A DNA stretch of 64,000 nt, taken from RBG-16-34-14 sp963798865 (GTDB lineage Bacteria; Bacteroidota; Ignavibacteria; Ignavibacteriales; Ignavibacteriaceae). The notes under the pieces were generated by a model. The model did no database searches, had not been told where the DNA came from, and saw nothing but the letters and a program-made list of their open reading frames with translations. Every line of letters begins with the position of its first letter. The stretch's first letter is position 1. The stretch is taken from NCBI GenBank assembly GCA_963798865.1, contig CAWCVZ010000005.1, forward strand, positions 496,001 to 560,000, read 5' to 3'. A program made the position numbers and the translations under genes. Below, in pieces: positions 18,515 to 28,603 of this stretch.

Positions 18515-19645
18515 ATGAAACTTAATTATTACATAGTTGCGCTGTTTTTATTAATCTTTTTTGCTGATTTAACTGCACTCCCAAGATTCAGTTTGAGAGG
18601 CGGCGGGGGCGATTGTTCCGGATGTCATGTAAATCCAACAGGTGGGGATATGAGAAACAGAGGCGGATGGGGTTTCGGGAAAAATGTTCTTCCAATGATT
18701 ACACCGGAAGACGATTTCCAGATGAGCAATAAGATCGGCGATAATATTCAGTTAGGATTTGACCTTAGGGGTCAGACATTATTAAAAATGACTCCAACAA
18801 ATAAAAGAATAGATTTCCAGAGAATGAGCGGAAGCATTTATACTAATATTGATCTTTCAAAAAAAATAAATGTTTTTACCCGGTTTGATTTTATCCAGGA
18901 TATTTGGGAAGCATATGGAGTTTTACATATTCTTCCAAATGAAAGTTACATTAAAGGCGGAACCTTCCAGCCAAATTACGGGATAAGACTCGATGACCAC
19001 ACAGCTTATACAAGAGGCGGGGATCTTGAATATCTTTTCAGCACCAATACAAAAACGGGATTAATTTATGATCCCCGGTATGTGGAAACCGGTGCCGAGG
19101 TAGGAATTTATTTTAGCGATTTTGCTTTTTTAACAGCCAGCGTTGGAACCCCACGCAGTTCAGGACAACTTTTTTTATACGACCCGGTTTATACAGCCAG
19201 TTTAAAAATAATGCCTGATATTGGAGAGGATAAAGGATTATTTTTTGGCGGTTCTGCCGCAGCTTTCAGAGGTTTAATTCCTATAATTGGTCGTGTATTT
19301 CCAGAAGTAAAAATGTATGGAGGCTATGTTGGGTTCGGTATCGGCAATTTTACAATTATGGGTGAATATGATATGGCGAATGATTTTCTATTTAAAGATT
19401 CTGCATCAACATCCATAATGGTTGAAGCCGCTTACAGAATAATAAAAGGGCTTGAAGCCGTTGTAAGGTTTGACAGGTTTGATCCTAACTCAAAATTCAG
19501 CAAAGATGAATACACAAGAGTTGTATTAGGCTTTGAAATTTTTCCTTACAGCTTTATAGAAATAAAACCGCAATACAGAATACAAATGGAACATCCGAGC
19601 GTTGATAACGATGCGGCTCTGATTCAGTTTCACATATATTATTAG
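18515..19645 (+). CDS. putative outer-membrane barrel with one c-type haem motif
   Basis: 376 residues from ATG at 18515, which has CGAGG upstream and opens a signal peptide (MKLNYYIVALFLLIFF). Just after the likely cleavage site is CSGCHVNPTGG, one CxxCH haem-attachment site. The rest is rich in amphipathic strands (GIYFSDFAFLTASVG, YGGYVGFGIGNFTIMGEYD) and ends with a strand IQFHIYY, suggesting a beta-barrel. It may be an electron-transfer or porin-like protein at the outer membrane. I do not recognise a named family. A terminator follows at 19687. Confidence 0.6.
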   Translation: MKLNYYIVALFLLIFFADLTALPRFSLRGGGGDCSGCHVNPTGGDMRNRGGWGFGKNVLPMITPEDDFQMSNKIGDNIQLGFDLRGQTLLKMTPTNKRIDFQRMSGSIYTNIDLSKKINVFTRFDFIQDIWEAYGVLHILPNESYIKGGTFQPNYGIRLDDHTAYTRGGDLEYLFSTNTKTGLIYDPRYVETGAEVGIYFSDFAFLTASVGTPRSSGQLFLYDPVYTASLKIMPDIGEDKGLFFGGSAAAFRGLIPIIGRVFPEVKMYGGYVGFGIGNFTIMGEYDMANDFLFKDSASTSIMVEAAYRIIKGLEAVVRFDRFDPNSKFSKDEYTRVVLGFEIFPYSFIEIKPQYRIQMEHPSVDNDAALIQFHIYY

Positions 19646-19686
19646 AAACAAATCGGTCTACTTTTTTAACAGCTGGATTCTTGAAT

Positions 19687-19716
19687 GGCTCGCATTAATG
19701 TGAGCCTTCTTTTTTT
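19687..19716 (+). terminator. intrinsic terminator after the haem-barrel gene
   Basis: Stem GGCTCGCA / TGTGAGCC with a TTAA loop (one G-T pair), followed by TTCTTTTTTT. Confidence 0.85.
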
Positions 19717-19777
19717 CATCTATCTTCCCCCCATTTCTCCCTTGAATAACCTGCATAAAAATCGCTAAGTTTGAATT

Positions 19778-21622
19778 ATGTTAAAGCAAATTTTTTCATT
19801 TCTTATTTTATTCAGCTTAACGGTTTATTCTCAGCAGGATATAAACAGGTTTATGCTGGGGCAGAATTACGAACAGTCAAGTGATTTTGAAAAAGCTAAG
19901 CAGATATATGAAGGTTTGTATAAACAACAGCCGGCAAATTTACAGTTTTTTGATGCTCTAAACAGGGTTTATCTCCAGTTAAAGGAATACGATAATTCAA
20001 TAAATATTATTGAGCAGAGGTTAAATGCAAATCAGCAGGATATTAATCTCTTTGGATTATTAGGTAAAACTTATTACCTGAAAGGCGATGAGAAAAAAGC
20101 ATTCGAAACCTGGGACGAAGCAATTAATAAATTTCCTAAAGACCCAACCGTTTACCGAATGATGGCTAATTATGCAATCGAAAGAAGAGCATTTGATAAA
20201 GCAATTGAATATCTGAATAAAGGAAAAGATGTAACAGATGATCCGCGAATATTTTCATTTGATCTTGCAAATATTTATTCTCTTACTATGAGATATAAAG
20301 ATGCTGCAAAAGAATATTGCTCTATAATTTCCCAGCACCCCAATCAATACCAGCTTGTTGAATCCAAAATTCTTTCTTACATAAATAAACCGGATGCACT
20401 CGACAAGACAATTGAAACAGTAGATGAATATAGTAAAAATGACCTCGTGCAGTTTGATTATTTATATTCAAGACTGCTGATGGAAAAAAAGGATCTTGAT
20501 AAAGCTTTCGAGGTTTATCTTGAAATTGATAAGAAACAGAACAACCAGGGGGCAGACCTTTATAACTTTGCAAATTTTGCGTACTCAGAAAAAGAATTTG
20601 AGCTTGCAGCAAAAGTTTTTAAAGAAGTTGTACAGCATTATCCAAACTCTCCGGTTATATCTTCAGCAAAATTTGGTTATGCAAAAACAATGGAAGAATC
20701 GCTGAATAAAACTTCCGCTTCAAATAATGATTCCTGGAAACCATTTTATAAATCTGAAAAAATTAATAGTGATGAAATTGAAAAAGTTGTTGCAGCATAT
20801 AATGAACTCGCATCTCTCTATCCCAATACGGAAATTGCAAGCGAGTCCTTATTAAGGATAGGCAGAATTTATTTATATAAGAAAGATGATCTCTATTCTG
20901 CAGAAAATTATTTTAAAAAAGTTATTAAGGAATATGTTAATTCACGATTTATTTTTGACGCTTATAAGGAACTTGCAGAGATTAACATTTTAAATGATGA
21001 TTTAGCATCCGCGGAACAAAATCTAAAGAGCATTGTTGAAAACGGCAGGGCAGGTGAAGACCAGAAAAATCCGGCAAGGTATGAACTTGCTAAGGTTAAA
21101 TTTTACAACGGAGATTTTACTTCTGCAAGAAATTATCTTAACGATGTTCTTAATGATTTAAAAGATAATATTGCAAATGATGCAATTGAGCTTTCTCTTC
21201 TTTTGAACACAACGATGAACGATTCGTCTAACCTGGTGAAATTTGCTTTTGGAGAAAAGTTAATAGTTCGAAAAAAATACAAGGAAGCTTCAACTTTATT
21301 TAAGGAAATTGCATCTAATAAGAGTAGTTTTGTAATACAAAATAAGGCTGAACTGAGAGAGGCGGAAATTGAACTTGCTTTGAATAATTTTGAGGAATCA
21401 ATATCAGTTTTACTTGAAATTTCTTCCGAAAAGGAGAAAAATATATATGCCGACAGAGCAGTATACCTTTTAGGGAGAATTTATCAATATGGCTTGAAAG
21501 ATGACGCAAAAGCAACAGAGATATATGAAAGTTTGCTTGCAAAATTCCCCAACTCATTATATCTTGATGAAGCAAGAGAGGAAATAATAAAAATAAGGGA
21601 CAAAGTTAAACAGGGAACTTAA
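19778..21622 (+). CDS. secreted tetratricopeptide-repeat protein
   Basis: 614 residues with a signal peptide (MLKQIFSFLILFSLTVYSQQ). At least eight TPR units follow, e.g. LGQNYEQSSDFEKAKQIYE, LLGKTYYLKGDEKKAFETW, YKELAEINILNDDLASAEQNL and a last one near 575-605 (ATEIYESLLAKFPNS). It is probably a periplasmic scaffold; the C-terminal units resemble those of YbgF/BamD-like proteins. The stop is directly followed by the clpX ATG, so the two are cotranscribed; no functional link is known to me. Confidence 0.8.
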   Translation: MLKQIFSFLILFSLTVYSQQDINRFMLGQNYEQSSDFEKAKQIYEGLYKQQPANLQFFDALNRVYLQLKEYDNSINIIEQRLNANQQDINLFGLLGKTYYLKGDEKKAFETWDEAINKFPKDPTVYRMMANYAIERRAFDKAIEYLNKGKDVTDDPRIFSFDLANIYSLTMRYKDAAKEYCSIISQHPNQYQLVESKILSYINKPDALDKTIETVDEYSKNDLVQFDYLYSRLLMEKKDLDKAFEVYLEIDKKQNNQGADLYNFANFAYSEKEFELAAKVFKEVVQHYPNSPVISSAKFGYAKTMEESLNKTSASNNDSWKPFYKSEKINSDEIEKVVAAYNELASLYPNTEIASESLLRIGRIYLYKKDDLYSAENYFKKVIKEYVNSRFIFDAYKELAEINILNDDLASAEQNLKSIVENGRAGEDQKNPARYELAKVKFYNGDFTSARNYLNDVLNDLKDNIANDAIELSLLLNTTMNDSSNLVKFAFGEKLIVRKKYKEASTLFKEIASNKSSFVIQNKAELREAEIELALNNFEESISVLLEISSEKEKNIYADRAVYLLGRIYQYGLKDDAKATEIYESLLAKFPNSLYLDEAREEIIKIRDKVKQGT

Positions 21623-22873
21623 ATGGCTAAAAAGCAAAATCAGAAAATTGTTAAATGTTCATTTTGCGGCAGGGACGGCAGCGAAGTTGGAAGTATGATT
21701 GCCGGACCGGACGTGTACATTTGTGATATTTGTGTCGGAAGCAGTGTGGATATTCTTAGAAATAATCTGGCTGCTTTTAATAATACAAAAGCTAAAAGCT
21801 ATCAGCACCACACCCCGGCAACAATAAAAAAATCCCTGGATGAATATGTAATCGGACAGGAAAGAGCAAAGAAAGTTTTGTCTGTTGCGGTTTATAATCA
21901 TTATAAAAGAATAAATGCACGATCTAATTTTTTTGAGCTAGATGATGTAGAAATAGAAAAAAGCAATATTCTTTTAATTGGTCCTACAGGAGTTGGTAAA
22001 ACTTTACTTGCACAAACACTTGCAAAAATTCTTGATGTACCGTTTGCAATTGCAGACGCAACAACTTTAACAGAAGCTGGTTATGTTGGCGATGATGTTG
22101 AAACAGTTTTAGTCCATCTTCTTCAGGCGGCAGATTATAATCTTGAACGTGCTCAAAGAGGAATTGTTTATATAGATGAGATTGATAAGATTGCAAGGAA
22201 AAGCGAAAGCGCATCAATTACAAGAGATGTATCCGGTGAAGGTGTTCAGCAGGCTCTTCTGAAAATTCTTGAAGGAACTATTGCGGGTGTTCCGCCAAAA
22301 GGAGGCAGAAAACATCCTGAGCAGAGTTTAATAAATGTTAATACAAAAAATATTTTATTTATTGTCGGCGGAGCTTTCGAAGGAATAGATAAAATTATTG
22401 CAACAAGAATTAATAAAAATAAAATGGGATTTATCTCTGATATTAAAGTTAAAAATAATGATGAAGATTTATTAAAATATGTTCAGCCTGAGGACCTTCT
22501 GCGTTTCGGCTTAATTCCCGAACTTATTGGAAGACTTCCAGTTGCTGCCCCGTTAAATGCATTATCTAAAGAAGCTTTTAAAAGTATTCTTACCGAACCT
22601 AAAAATGCAATACTTAAACAATATAAAAAGCTTTTTATGATGGAAGGAATTGAACTCGAGTTCGACCCATTTGCAATTGAAGCCGTGGTTGAGAAAGCTA
22701 TGGAAAGAAAAACGGGTGCAAGAGCTCTTCGTTCAATAATAGAAGATATTATGCTTGATATTATGTTTGATCTTCCAAACAAAGAAAAAGTTGAGAAGTG
22801 TATTATAACCAAAGATGTTATAGAAAAAGGCTCTGAGCCCATATATATTGAAGTAGACAGAAAATCCGCGTAA
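21623..22873 (+). CDS. clpX: ATP-dependent Clp protease ATP-binding subunit ClpX
   Basis: 416 residues. N-terminal C4 zinc-binding domain (CSFCGRDGSE and CDIC), then AAA+ core with Walker A GPTGVGKT, Walker B IVYIDEIDKIA, the YVGDDVE pore loop and RSIIEDIM sensor region. ClpX unfolds substrates for ClpP. ClpP is not in this window. The IGF loop that docks ClpP appears as FGLIPELIGR in the usual region, with the loop itself not clearly visible. Its terminator lies at 22903. Confidence 0.96.
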   Translation: MAKKQNQKIVKCSFCGRDGSEVGSMIAGPDVYICDICVGSSVDILRNNLAAFNNTKAKSYQHHTPATIKKSLDEYVIGQERAKKVLSVAVYNHYKRINARSNFFELDDVEIEKSNILLIGPTGVGKTLLAQTLAKILDVPFAIADATTLTEAGYVGDDVETVLVHLLQAADYNLERAQRGIVYIDEIDKIARKSESASITRDVSGEGVQQALLKILEGTIAGVPPKGGRKHPEQSLINVNTKNILFIVGGAFEGIDKIIATRINKNKMGFISDIKVKNNDEDLLKYVQPEDLLRFGLIPELIGRLPVAAPLNALSKEAFKSILTEPKNAILKQYKKLFMMEGIELEFDPFAIEAVVEKAMERKTGARALRSIIEDIMLDIMFDLPNKEKVEKCIITKDVIEKGSEPIYIEVDRKSA

Positions 22874-22902
22874 TAAATAATTGGGAATTGATTAATAAAT
22901 AT

Positions 22903-22932
22903 GCCGGACTCGATCCGGCCTCTCTTTTTTTT
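22903..22932 (+). terminator. intrinsic terminator after clpX
   Basis: Stem GCCGGA / TCCGGC, five-base loop, followed by CTCTCTTTTTTTT. Confidence 0.88.
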
Positions 22933-22943
22933 ATAAATAACTT

Positions 22944-24209
22944 ATGCATAAAATTTTAAATAAGATTTTATTTTTAGTGTTTGGCTTTTCCATTTTTATT
23001 TTTTCTCAATCCAAAATTCTCATTTACATGGATCTCCAGCAGACAGACCATTTAAAAGCATACGGAATAACTTTCCATGCTTTAATGGATGGAATAAAAG
23101 CAGACTGGCTTCTTAATTACAGGGGTGGTTCATTTATGATTGATCAATCTGATAAAATTGTTACAGAATGCAGAATAGAAGGAGTTGCATTTGATCTTTT
23201 ATCTGCCGGAGAAGCAGTTAGCATTTATTCTGAAGTCCAAAGTGAAGATAATAATATGGATGTTGTTAGATTAGAGAAAGCCCCGAAGATTGCTGTTTAT
23301 GTTCCACCGGGATTCCAGCCCTGGGATGATGCTGTTACTCTCGCACTTGAATATGCAAAAGTACCTTACGATAAGATATGGAATGATGAAATTCTCCGCG
23401 GCGACTTAAAGAATTATGACTGGCTTCATCTTCATCATGAGGATTTTACAGGACAGTATGGAAAATTTTTTGCAAGCTTTGCAAATGCGCAGTGGTATAT
23501 AGATCAGCAAATTCAATATGAAAATGATGCTAAGAAAAATGGATATAAAAAAGTTTCTGAGATGATGAAAACTGTTTCGCAGACAATTAAAAATTTTATT
23601 GCCCAGGGGGGATTTCTATTTGCTATGTGCTCAGCAACCGATTCTTATGATATCTCGCTTGCCGCTGAAAATGTTGATATATGTGCTTCAATGTATGATG
23701 GCGATGCAGCCGACCCGAATGCACAGGAAAAACTTGATTTCTTTAAGACCCTTGCGTTTGAAAATTTTAAACTTGAAATGAACCCGTATGTTTATGAATA
23801 CAGCGATATTGATATTCAGCCGGCTGAAATAGGGAATTTTGATAATGATTATTTTACATTGTTTGAATTCTCAGCGAAGTATGATCCCGTTCCTACGATG
23901 CTTACGCAAGACCATGCAAATGTTATCCGTGGATTTATGGGGCAAACAACAATGTTCCGTAAAGAGCTTATAAAAAAATCAGTTATTATTATGGCCGAAA
24001 GACAGGGAACTGACCAGGTTAAATATATCCATGGAAATTATGGAAGAGGTACTTTTACTTTTTATGGCGGCCACGATCCGGAAGATTATCAGCATGCGGT
24101 AGGGGATCCGCCGACGGATTTAAATCTTTATAAAAACTCTCCCGGCTACAGGTTGATACTTAACAATATTCTTTTTCCAGCAGCAACCAAGAAAAAGCAA
24201 AAAACATAA
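22944..24209 (+). CDS. conserved secreted protein of unknown function (often auto-named asparagine synthetase B)
   Basis: 421 residues with signal peptide (LFLVFGFSIFIFSQSK). Motifs include ILIYMDLQQTDHLKAYG, WLLNYRGGSFM, HLHHEDFTGQYGKF, GFLFAMCSATDSYD and GRGTFTFYGGHDPEDYQH. I recall close relatives across Bacteroidota that databases label asparagine synthetase B. However, it lacks the glutaminase N-terminal Cys and the SGGxDS ATP motif of that enzyme, so the label looks wrong. The last part, with FTFYGGHDPED after GGFLFAMC, suggests a ThuA/class I glutamine amidotransferase-like fold, by impression only. Confidence 0.55.
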   Translation: MHKILNKILFLVFGFSIFIFSQSKILIYMDLQQTDHLKAYGITFHALMDGIKADWLLNYRGGSFMIDQSDKIVTECRIEGVAFDLLSAGEAVSIYSEVQSEDNNMDVVRLEKAPKIAVYVPPGFQPWDDAVTLALEYAKVPYDKIWNDEILRGDLKNYDWLHLHHEDFTGQYGKFFASFANAQWYIDQQIQYENDAKKNGYKKVSEMMKTVSQTIKNFIAQGGFLFAMCSATDSYDISLAAENVDICASMYDGDAADPNAQEKLDFFKTLAFENFKLEMNPYVYEYSDIDIQPAEIGNFDNDYFTLFEFSAKYDPVPTMLTQDHANVIRGFMGQTTMFRKELIKKSVIIMAERQGTDQVKYIHGNYGRGTFTFYGGHDPEDYQHAVGDPPTDLNLYKNSPGYRLILNNILFPAATKKKQKT

Positions 24210-24288
24210 TCATCTTTAGAGAGAAATAATAATTCAATTTTGATTTCTTAAAACGTTGTTTTTTTTTCGTTAAAAAAATTTTATTAAA

Positions 24289-24945
24289 ATGAAAAAAATA
24301 AAAATTCAAAACAGCAGTAAAGAATTTATAGTTGGGAAAATTGTTTGTGTTGGCAGAAATTATGCTGCACATGCCAAAGAGCTTGGAAATGAAGTTCCGG
24401 ATAAGCCCGTTTTATTTTTAAAACCCCCGTCGGCAATAATTTATTCAGGAGATAGTATTATTCATCCGGATTTTTCAAATGAGATGCACCATGAAGTTGA
24501 GCTTGTTCTTTTAATTGGTAAAGAGGTTAAAAAAGCAAATAAATCCGAATCAGAGAATGCAATTATTGGTTATGGTGTCGGACTTGATATGACACTACGT
24601 GATTTGCAGAATGAGTACAGAAAAAAAGGTGAACCATGGACAATAGCAAAAGGTTTTGATACATCTGCTGCTGTTTCGGATTTTATACTAAAAGAAAATT
24701 ATAAACTGAATTTAAATGAAGAGATTTCCCTTTCCGTAAATGGGGCAATCAAACAAAAAGATAAACTGAATAAAATGATTTTTAGCCCGGCACAGCTTGT
24801 GGAATATATTTCATCTGTAATAATGCTGGAAGAAGGTGATCTTATATTTACAGGCACACCTGCGGGTGTAAGTAAAGTAAACAGAGGGGATAAGCTGAAT
24901 GCTGAGTTAAGCGGAATTGCTAAATTAGAATGTACTGTAATTTAG
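24289..24945 (+). CDS. fumarylacetoacetate hydrolase family protein
   Basis: 218 residues, the short FAH form. GRNYAAHAKELGNE and PVLFLKPPSAI open the domain. MHHEVELVLLIG carries the metal-binding E-x-E. GVGLDMTLRDLQ gives the third ligand Asp, KGFDTSA the active-site Lys, and FTGTPAGVS closes the site. Such enzymes hydrolyse acylpyruvates, decarboxylate oxaloacetate or hydrate 2-keto-pentenoates; the substrate cannot be chosen here. It converges on ruvA with only 3 bp between stops. Confidence 0.88.
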   Translation: MKKIKIQNSSKEFIVGKIVCVGRNYAAHAKELGNEVPDKPVLFLKPPSAIIYSGDSIIHPDFSNEMHHEVELVLLIGKEVKKANKSESENAIIGYGVGLDMTLRDLQNEYRKKGEPWTIAKGFDTSAAVSDFILKENYKLNLNEEISLSVNGAIKQKDKLNKMIFSPAQLVEYISSVIMLEEGDLIFTGTPAGVSKVNRGDKLNAELSGIAKLECTVI

Positions 24946-24948
24946 TTT

Positions 24949-25527
24949 TTACTTATTAAAGACACCTAATGCTCTCTTAATCAACTCCTCCAGAGAAATA
25001 TCCTTGGTAGAACTTAAAATATCGCGTACTGCATTTTCTGAAAGCTTATAATTATAACCTAAAGTTGTAAGAGCAGAAATCGCTTCCTGTTTAACGCTGT
25101 ATAAAATTGTTTCTCCCGCTTGTTTTATCTTCTCAACTTTGCTTCGGAGTTCAAGAACAACTCTTTCCGCTGTTTTTCTTCCTACTCCGGGTATTGCGAC
25201 AAGTCTTGAAATATTTCCTGCTTCAATTGCTTCTTTAAGTTCATTAACCTGAATTCCCGATAGAATACTAAGAGCAAGCTTGGGACCAATTCCACTAACG
25301 CTTATTAAAAGTTCAAACATTTCTTTTTCAGTTTCATTATAAAAACCAAACAAAGTAATTGAATCTTCTTTTACGCTTGTATAGATATAAAGTGAAATGA
25401 ATTTCTTATCCGAAATATTTTCGAAAGTATTAATTGAAATGTTTACTGAATAACCGACTCCGTTAACATCCAGCAAGAGTTTGGTTGGTTTAAGTGAGAT
25501 GAGATTTCCTGTTAAAAAGCCAATCAT
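24949..25527 (-). CDS. ruvA: Holliday junction branch migration protein RuvA
   Basis: 192 residues: N-terminal OB domain (MIGFLTGNLISLKPTKLLLDVNGVGYSV), two helix-hairpin-helix motifs (SVSGIGPKLALSILSGI and AIPGVGRKTAERVVLEL) and a C-terminal three-helix domain that would contact RuvB. RuvA tetramers hold the Holliday junction. The gene is 5 bp downstream of ruvC. RuvB is not in the window. Confidence 0.96.
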   Translation of the reverse strand: MIGFLTGNLISLKPTKLLLDVNGVGYSVNISINTFENISDKKFISLYIYTSVKEDSITLFGFYNETEKEMFELLISVSGIGPKLALSILSGIQVNELKEAIEAGNISRLVAIPGVGRKTAERVVLELRSKVEKIKQAGETILYSVKQEAISALTTLGYNYKLSENAVRDILSSTKDISLEELIKRALGVFNK

Positions 25528-25532
25528 ATTAA

Positions 25533-26072
25533 TTAAGAATTAATTACTCTTTCCGGGAATTTATTGATAAATGATTTCCAGTCATTTTGATGTTTCTTAT
25601 GATTACCCATTCTGAATGCGTGACAGAGTGCGACGGCAAGAGCATCTGATTCATCAAACTTCATTTTTTTTTCTTTAATAAAGAGGATGGTTTTTATCAT
25701 ATATGAAACCTGCTCTTTTGATGCAGCACCTTTTCCCACAACAGATTTTTTAATTTCTCTCGGTGAATATTCACTCATTGGAATTTTACAATGTGCGGCA
25801 GCAAGTATCGCCGCGCCTCTTGCATAACCAATTTTCATTGCAGACTGGACATTCTTACCATAAAAAGCTGTTTCAAGAGCGAACTCATCCGGCTTGTAAA
25901 GTTTAATAATTTTTAATAGTTCATCATAAATAATAACTAATTTGTCGGGGAGAGAATTATATGAGGAGAGTTTTATCAGACCATTTTGAATTAGGGCAAA
26001 ACTGTTTCCATCCTGTCTGATAATTCCAAACCCGGTTAAATTTGTTCCCGGGTCTACTCCTAAAATTATCAA
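25533..26072 (-). CDS. ruvC: crossover junction endodeoxyribonuclease RuvC
   Basis: 179 residues. GVDPGTNLTGFG supplies the first catalytic Asp, FALETAFYGKN the Glu, and DESDALAVALCHA the C-terminal Asp pair of the RNase H-like fold. It cuts Holliday junctions symmetrically. It lies between yebC and ruvA on the same strand, a frequent order. Confidence 0.96.
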   Translation of the reverse strand: MIILGVDPGTNLTGFGIIRQDGNSFALIQNGLIKLSSYNSLPDKLVIIYDELLKIIKLYKPDEFALETAFYGKNVQSAMKIGYARGAAILAAAHCKIPMSEYSPREIKKSVVGKGAASKEQVSYMIKTILFIKEKKMKFDESDALAVALCHAFRMGNHKKHQNDWKSFINKFPERVINS

Positions 26073-26095
26073 AACTTATAGCCTATTAAAATTAG

Positions 26096-26842
26096 TTAAA
26101 CAGATTTATTTATTGCTTCTTCATCGAAGTCAGCATTAGAATAAACATTCTGCACGTCATCTAAATCTTCGAGAGCCTCGATAAGCTTTATTACTTTTTC
26201 TGCATCTTCTCCGGAAACAGAAATCATATTCTGTGCAATCCACTGAAGGGAAGCATTTTCAATATTAATATTTTTATCAACCAGAGCTCTTCTTACAGGT
26301 TCAAACGCTTCAATTGATGTTTGAATTTCATAGAAATCTTCTCCGGTTTGGAGATCGTCTGCACCCGCATCAAGAATAATTTCCATAATTTCATCTTCGG
26401 ATTTTTCCTGCTTTGGTAAAGTAATAATTCCTTTTCTGTGAAACATCCAGGAAACAGATCCGGTTTCTCCCATTGTTCCACCGCCTTTACTAAAAACATG
26501 TCTTACCTCAGCAACAGTTCTGTTCTTGTTGTCTGTAGCTACTTCAACCATTACAGCAATTCCGGCAAGGGCATAACCTTCATAGGTAAATTCATGGAAT
26601 GTAACACCTTCAAGTTCACCGGTAGCTTTTTTAATTGCTCTGTCAATATTATCCTGCGGCATATTAGCCGACTTTGCATTATCTATTGCAAGTCTAAGTC
26701 TCGGGTTTCCGTTTGCATCACCTCCGCCTTCGCGGGCTGCTATTGTAATTTCTTTAATAAGCTTGGTAAACATTTTACCGCGCTTTGCGTCAATTACTGC
26801 TTTCTTTCTTTTAGTAGTTGCCCATTTTGAATGACCTGACAT
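26096..26842 (-). CDS. yebC: YebC/PmpR family protein
   Basis: 248 residues. MSGHSKWATTKRKKAVIDAKRGKMF is the family N-terminus; GGDANGNPRLRLAIDNAKSANMP and the acidic C-terminal third also fit. Members act as DNA-binding regulators, and some help ribosomes pass difficult polyproline stretches. It lies 2 bp after recJ and 23 bp before ruvC, so it is part of one operon. Confidence 0.94.
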   Translation of the reverse strand: MSGHSKWATTKRKKAVIDAKRGKMFTKLIKEITIAAREGGGDANGNPRLRLAIDNAKSANMPQDNIDRAIKKATGELEGVTFHEFTYEGYALAGIAVMVEVATDNKNRTVAEVRHVFSKGGGTMGETGSVSWMFHRKGIITLPKQEKSEDEIMEIILDAGADDLQTGEDFYEIQTSIEAFEPVRRALVDKNINIENASLQWIAQNMISVSGEDAEKVIKLIEALEDLDDVQNVYSNADFDEEAINKSV

Positions 26843-26844
26843 TT

Positions 26845-28574
26845 TTAAACTAGCTCCTCAATTTTTTCTTTTATTCTTATATCTTTGAATTTAAACTGCG
26901 GAAAGAAACGTCCGTCTCTTATAGTTTTATCAATTGAAAAAACAACATCGATTTTAGAATTATTTTTCGAAAGATCTTCATAGAAATTTCCCATGTTGAA
27001 ACCAATACAATCAAAAACTTTTTCACAACCTTCCTGTTTAAGTGTTACAAGCAAGTGGTTAGTTCCAACAATTCTTGGAGAGTTTGCAATTTTAACATCT
27101 TCACATAAAAAAACAGGTCGCATATTGCCTGGTCCAAAAGGTGAAAACTGATCAAGTATCCTGAGAAATTTAGGAGTTATTTCTGAAAATTTTAGTTTAG
27201 AATCAATTGTAATTTCCGGAAATAAGTCCTCTTCTAAAAGAGTTTCTCTCACAATACTGTTAAATCTCGTTTTGAATTCATCAAGTTTATCTACTTCCAC
27301 AGCAAGCCCTGCAGCTGCCTGGTGCCCGCCAAAATGAATTAAAATATCTTCACATTTTCTAAGTGCTTCGTAAATATTAAACTTGGAAATACTTCGTGCG
27401 GATCCTTTAGCAATACCATCAACTGTGGTAAGCATAATTGTTGGTCTGTAATATTTTTCAACAAGACGTGAAGCTACAATACCAATAACGCCGGGGTGCC
27501 AATCCTGCTGATGTAAAATAATTGCAAGTTCATTTTGAAGATCATGAGAATTCTCTACAAGTTCTAGTGCATTATCGAAAGTATCAACGTCAAGTTTTCT
27601 TCTTTCATAATTTTCAGTTTCAAGAACTTGAGCGAGCTGTAAGGCTTCTTCTTTACTATCAGTGATAAGAAGATTAACCGCACGGTGTGCATCACCTAAT
27701 CTTCCAACCGCATTAATTCGCGGAGCAATAGTAAATACAATTTGTCCCGATGTAAGTGCACCCGGATGAATTCTTGTGCTTTCAATTAATGCTTCAATAC
27801 CAGGTCTTGGATTATTGTTTACTATATTAATTCCTTCTTTTACAAGAATCCTGTTCTCATCTGTTAGCGGAACAATATCTGCAGCACCGGCAAGTGCCAC
27901 CAGGTCAAGATACTTTAATGGTAAAATTCTTTTTCCAATCCTATCAGCTACACCTTGAGCCAGTTTAAAAGCTATGCCGGCTCCCGAAAGATATTTAAAA
28001 GGATAATTGCATGAAGGTTTGAGTGGATCAAGAACTGCAACGGCGTTTGGTAAGATTTCTTTTGGCTGGTGATGGTCGCAGATAATAACATCTATACCAA
28101 GTATGTTGGCATAATCTGTCTCTTCAATTGCCGTAATACCACAATCAACAGCTATTAATAAAGTGGCTCCCATTGCTTTTACATGATCTACACCTGCAGG
28201 AGATAAACCATAACCTTCGGTTAATCGCTTTGGAATATAGAAGTCAATATTTGCATCAAGTTCTTTTAAAAAAGATAAAGAAGTGCTGTTGCACAGGTGC
28301 CATCCACATCATAATCGCCGAAAATACAAATCTTTTCATTCTCTGTAAGAGCTTTAATAATTCGCATTGTGGCAGTATCCATTCCGTCCATTAAAAAAGG
28401 ATTATGTAATGAATCAATAGACGGGCGGAAAAAAGATTTAGCTTGTGTAAAATTATTTACGTTTCTGAGCAGTAAAAGGCGGGCTAATATTTCGGAAATA
28501 TTAAGACTATCCGATAAAGATTTTACAGCAAATTCATCCTGAATGTCTTGTAATTTCCAGCGGTTTTTTGCCAT
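26845..28574 (-). CDS. recJ: single-stranded-DNA-specific exonuclease RecJ, one frameshift
   Basis: Start chosen at 28574 (MAKNRWKL) because the upstream in-frame ATG at 28637 lies within RNase P RNA. FGDYDVDGT is the first DHH motif; after it the frame breaks at the A run 28268-28273 (one base missing) and continues as LKELDANIDFYIPKRL, then CDHHQPKE (DHH), PRINAVGRLG and FGGHQAAAGL (DHHA1). Corrected length is about 577 residues, normal for RecJ. It degrades single-stranded DNA 5' to 3' in repair. All motifs survive, so the break is probably a sequencing error. Confidence 0.9.
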
Positions 28575-28603
28575 GATTTTTTCATTTATAAGAACAAGAG
28601 TTT

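Noticed and set aside
21623..22873. clpP expected beside clpX
   Set aside because: Upstream is a TPR protein and downstream the AsnB-like gene; no ClpP motif is present, so it must lie elsewhere.
22944..24209. Asparagine synthetase B
   Set aside because: The glutaminase Cys and the ATP-binding SGGxDS loop are both absent and a secretion signal is present.
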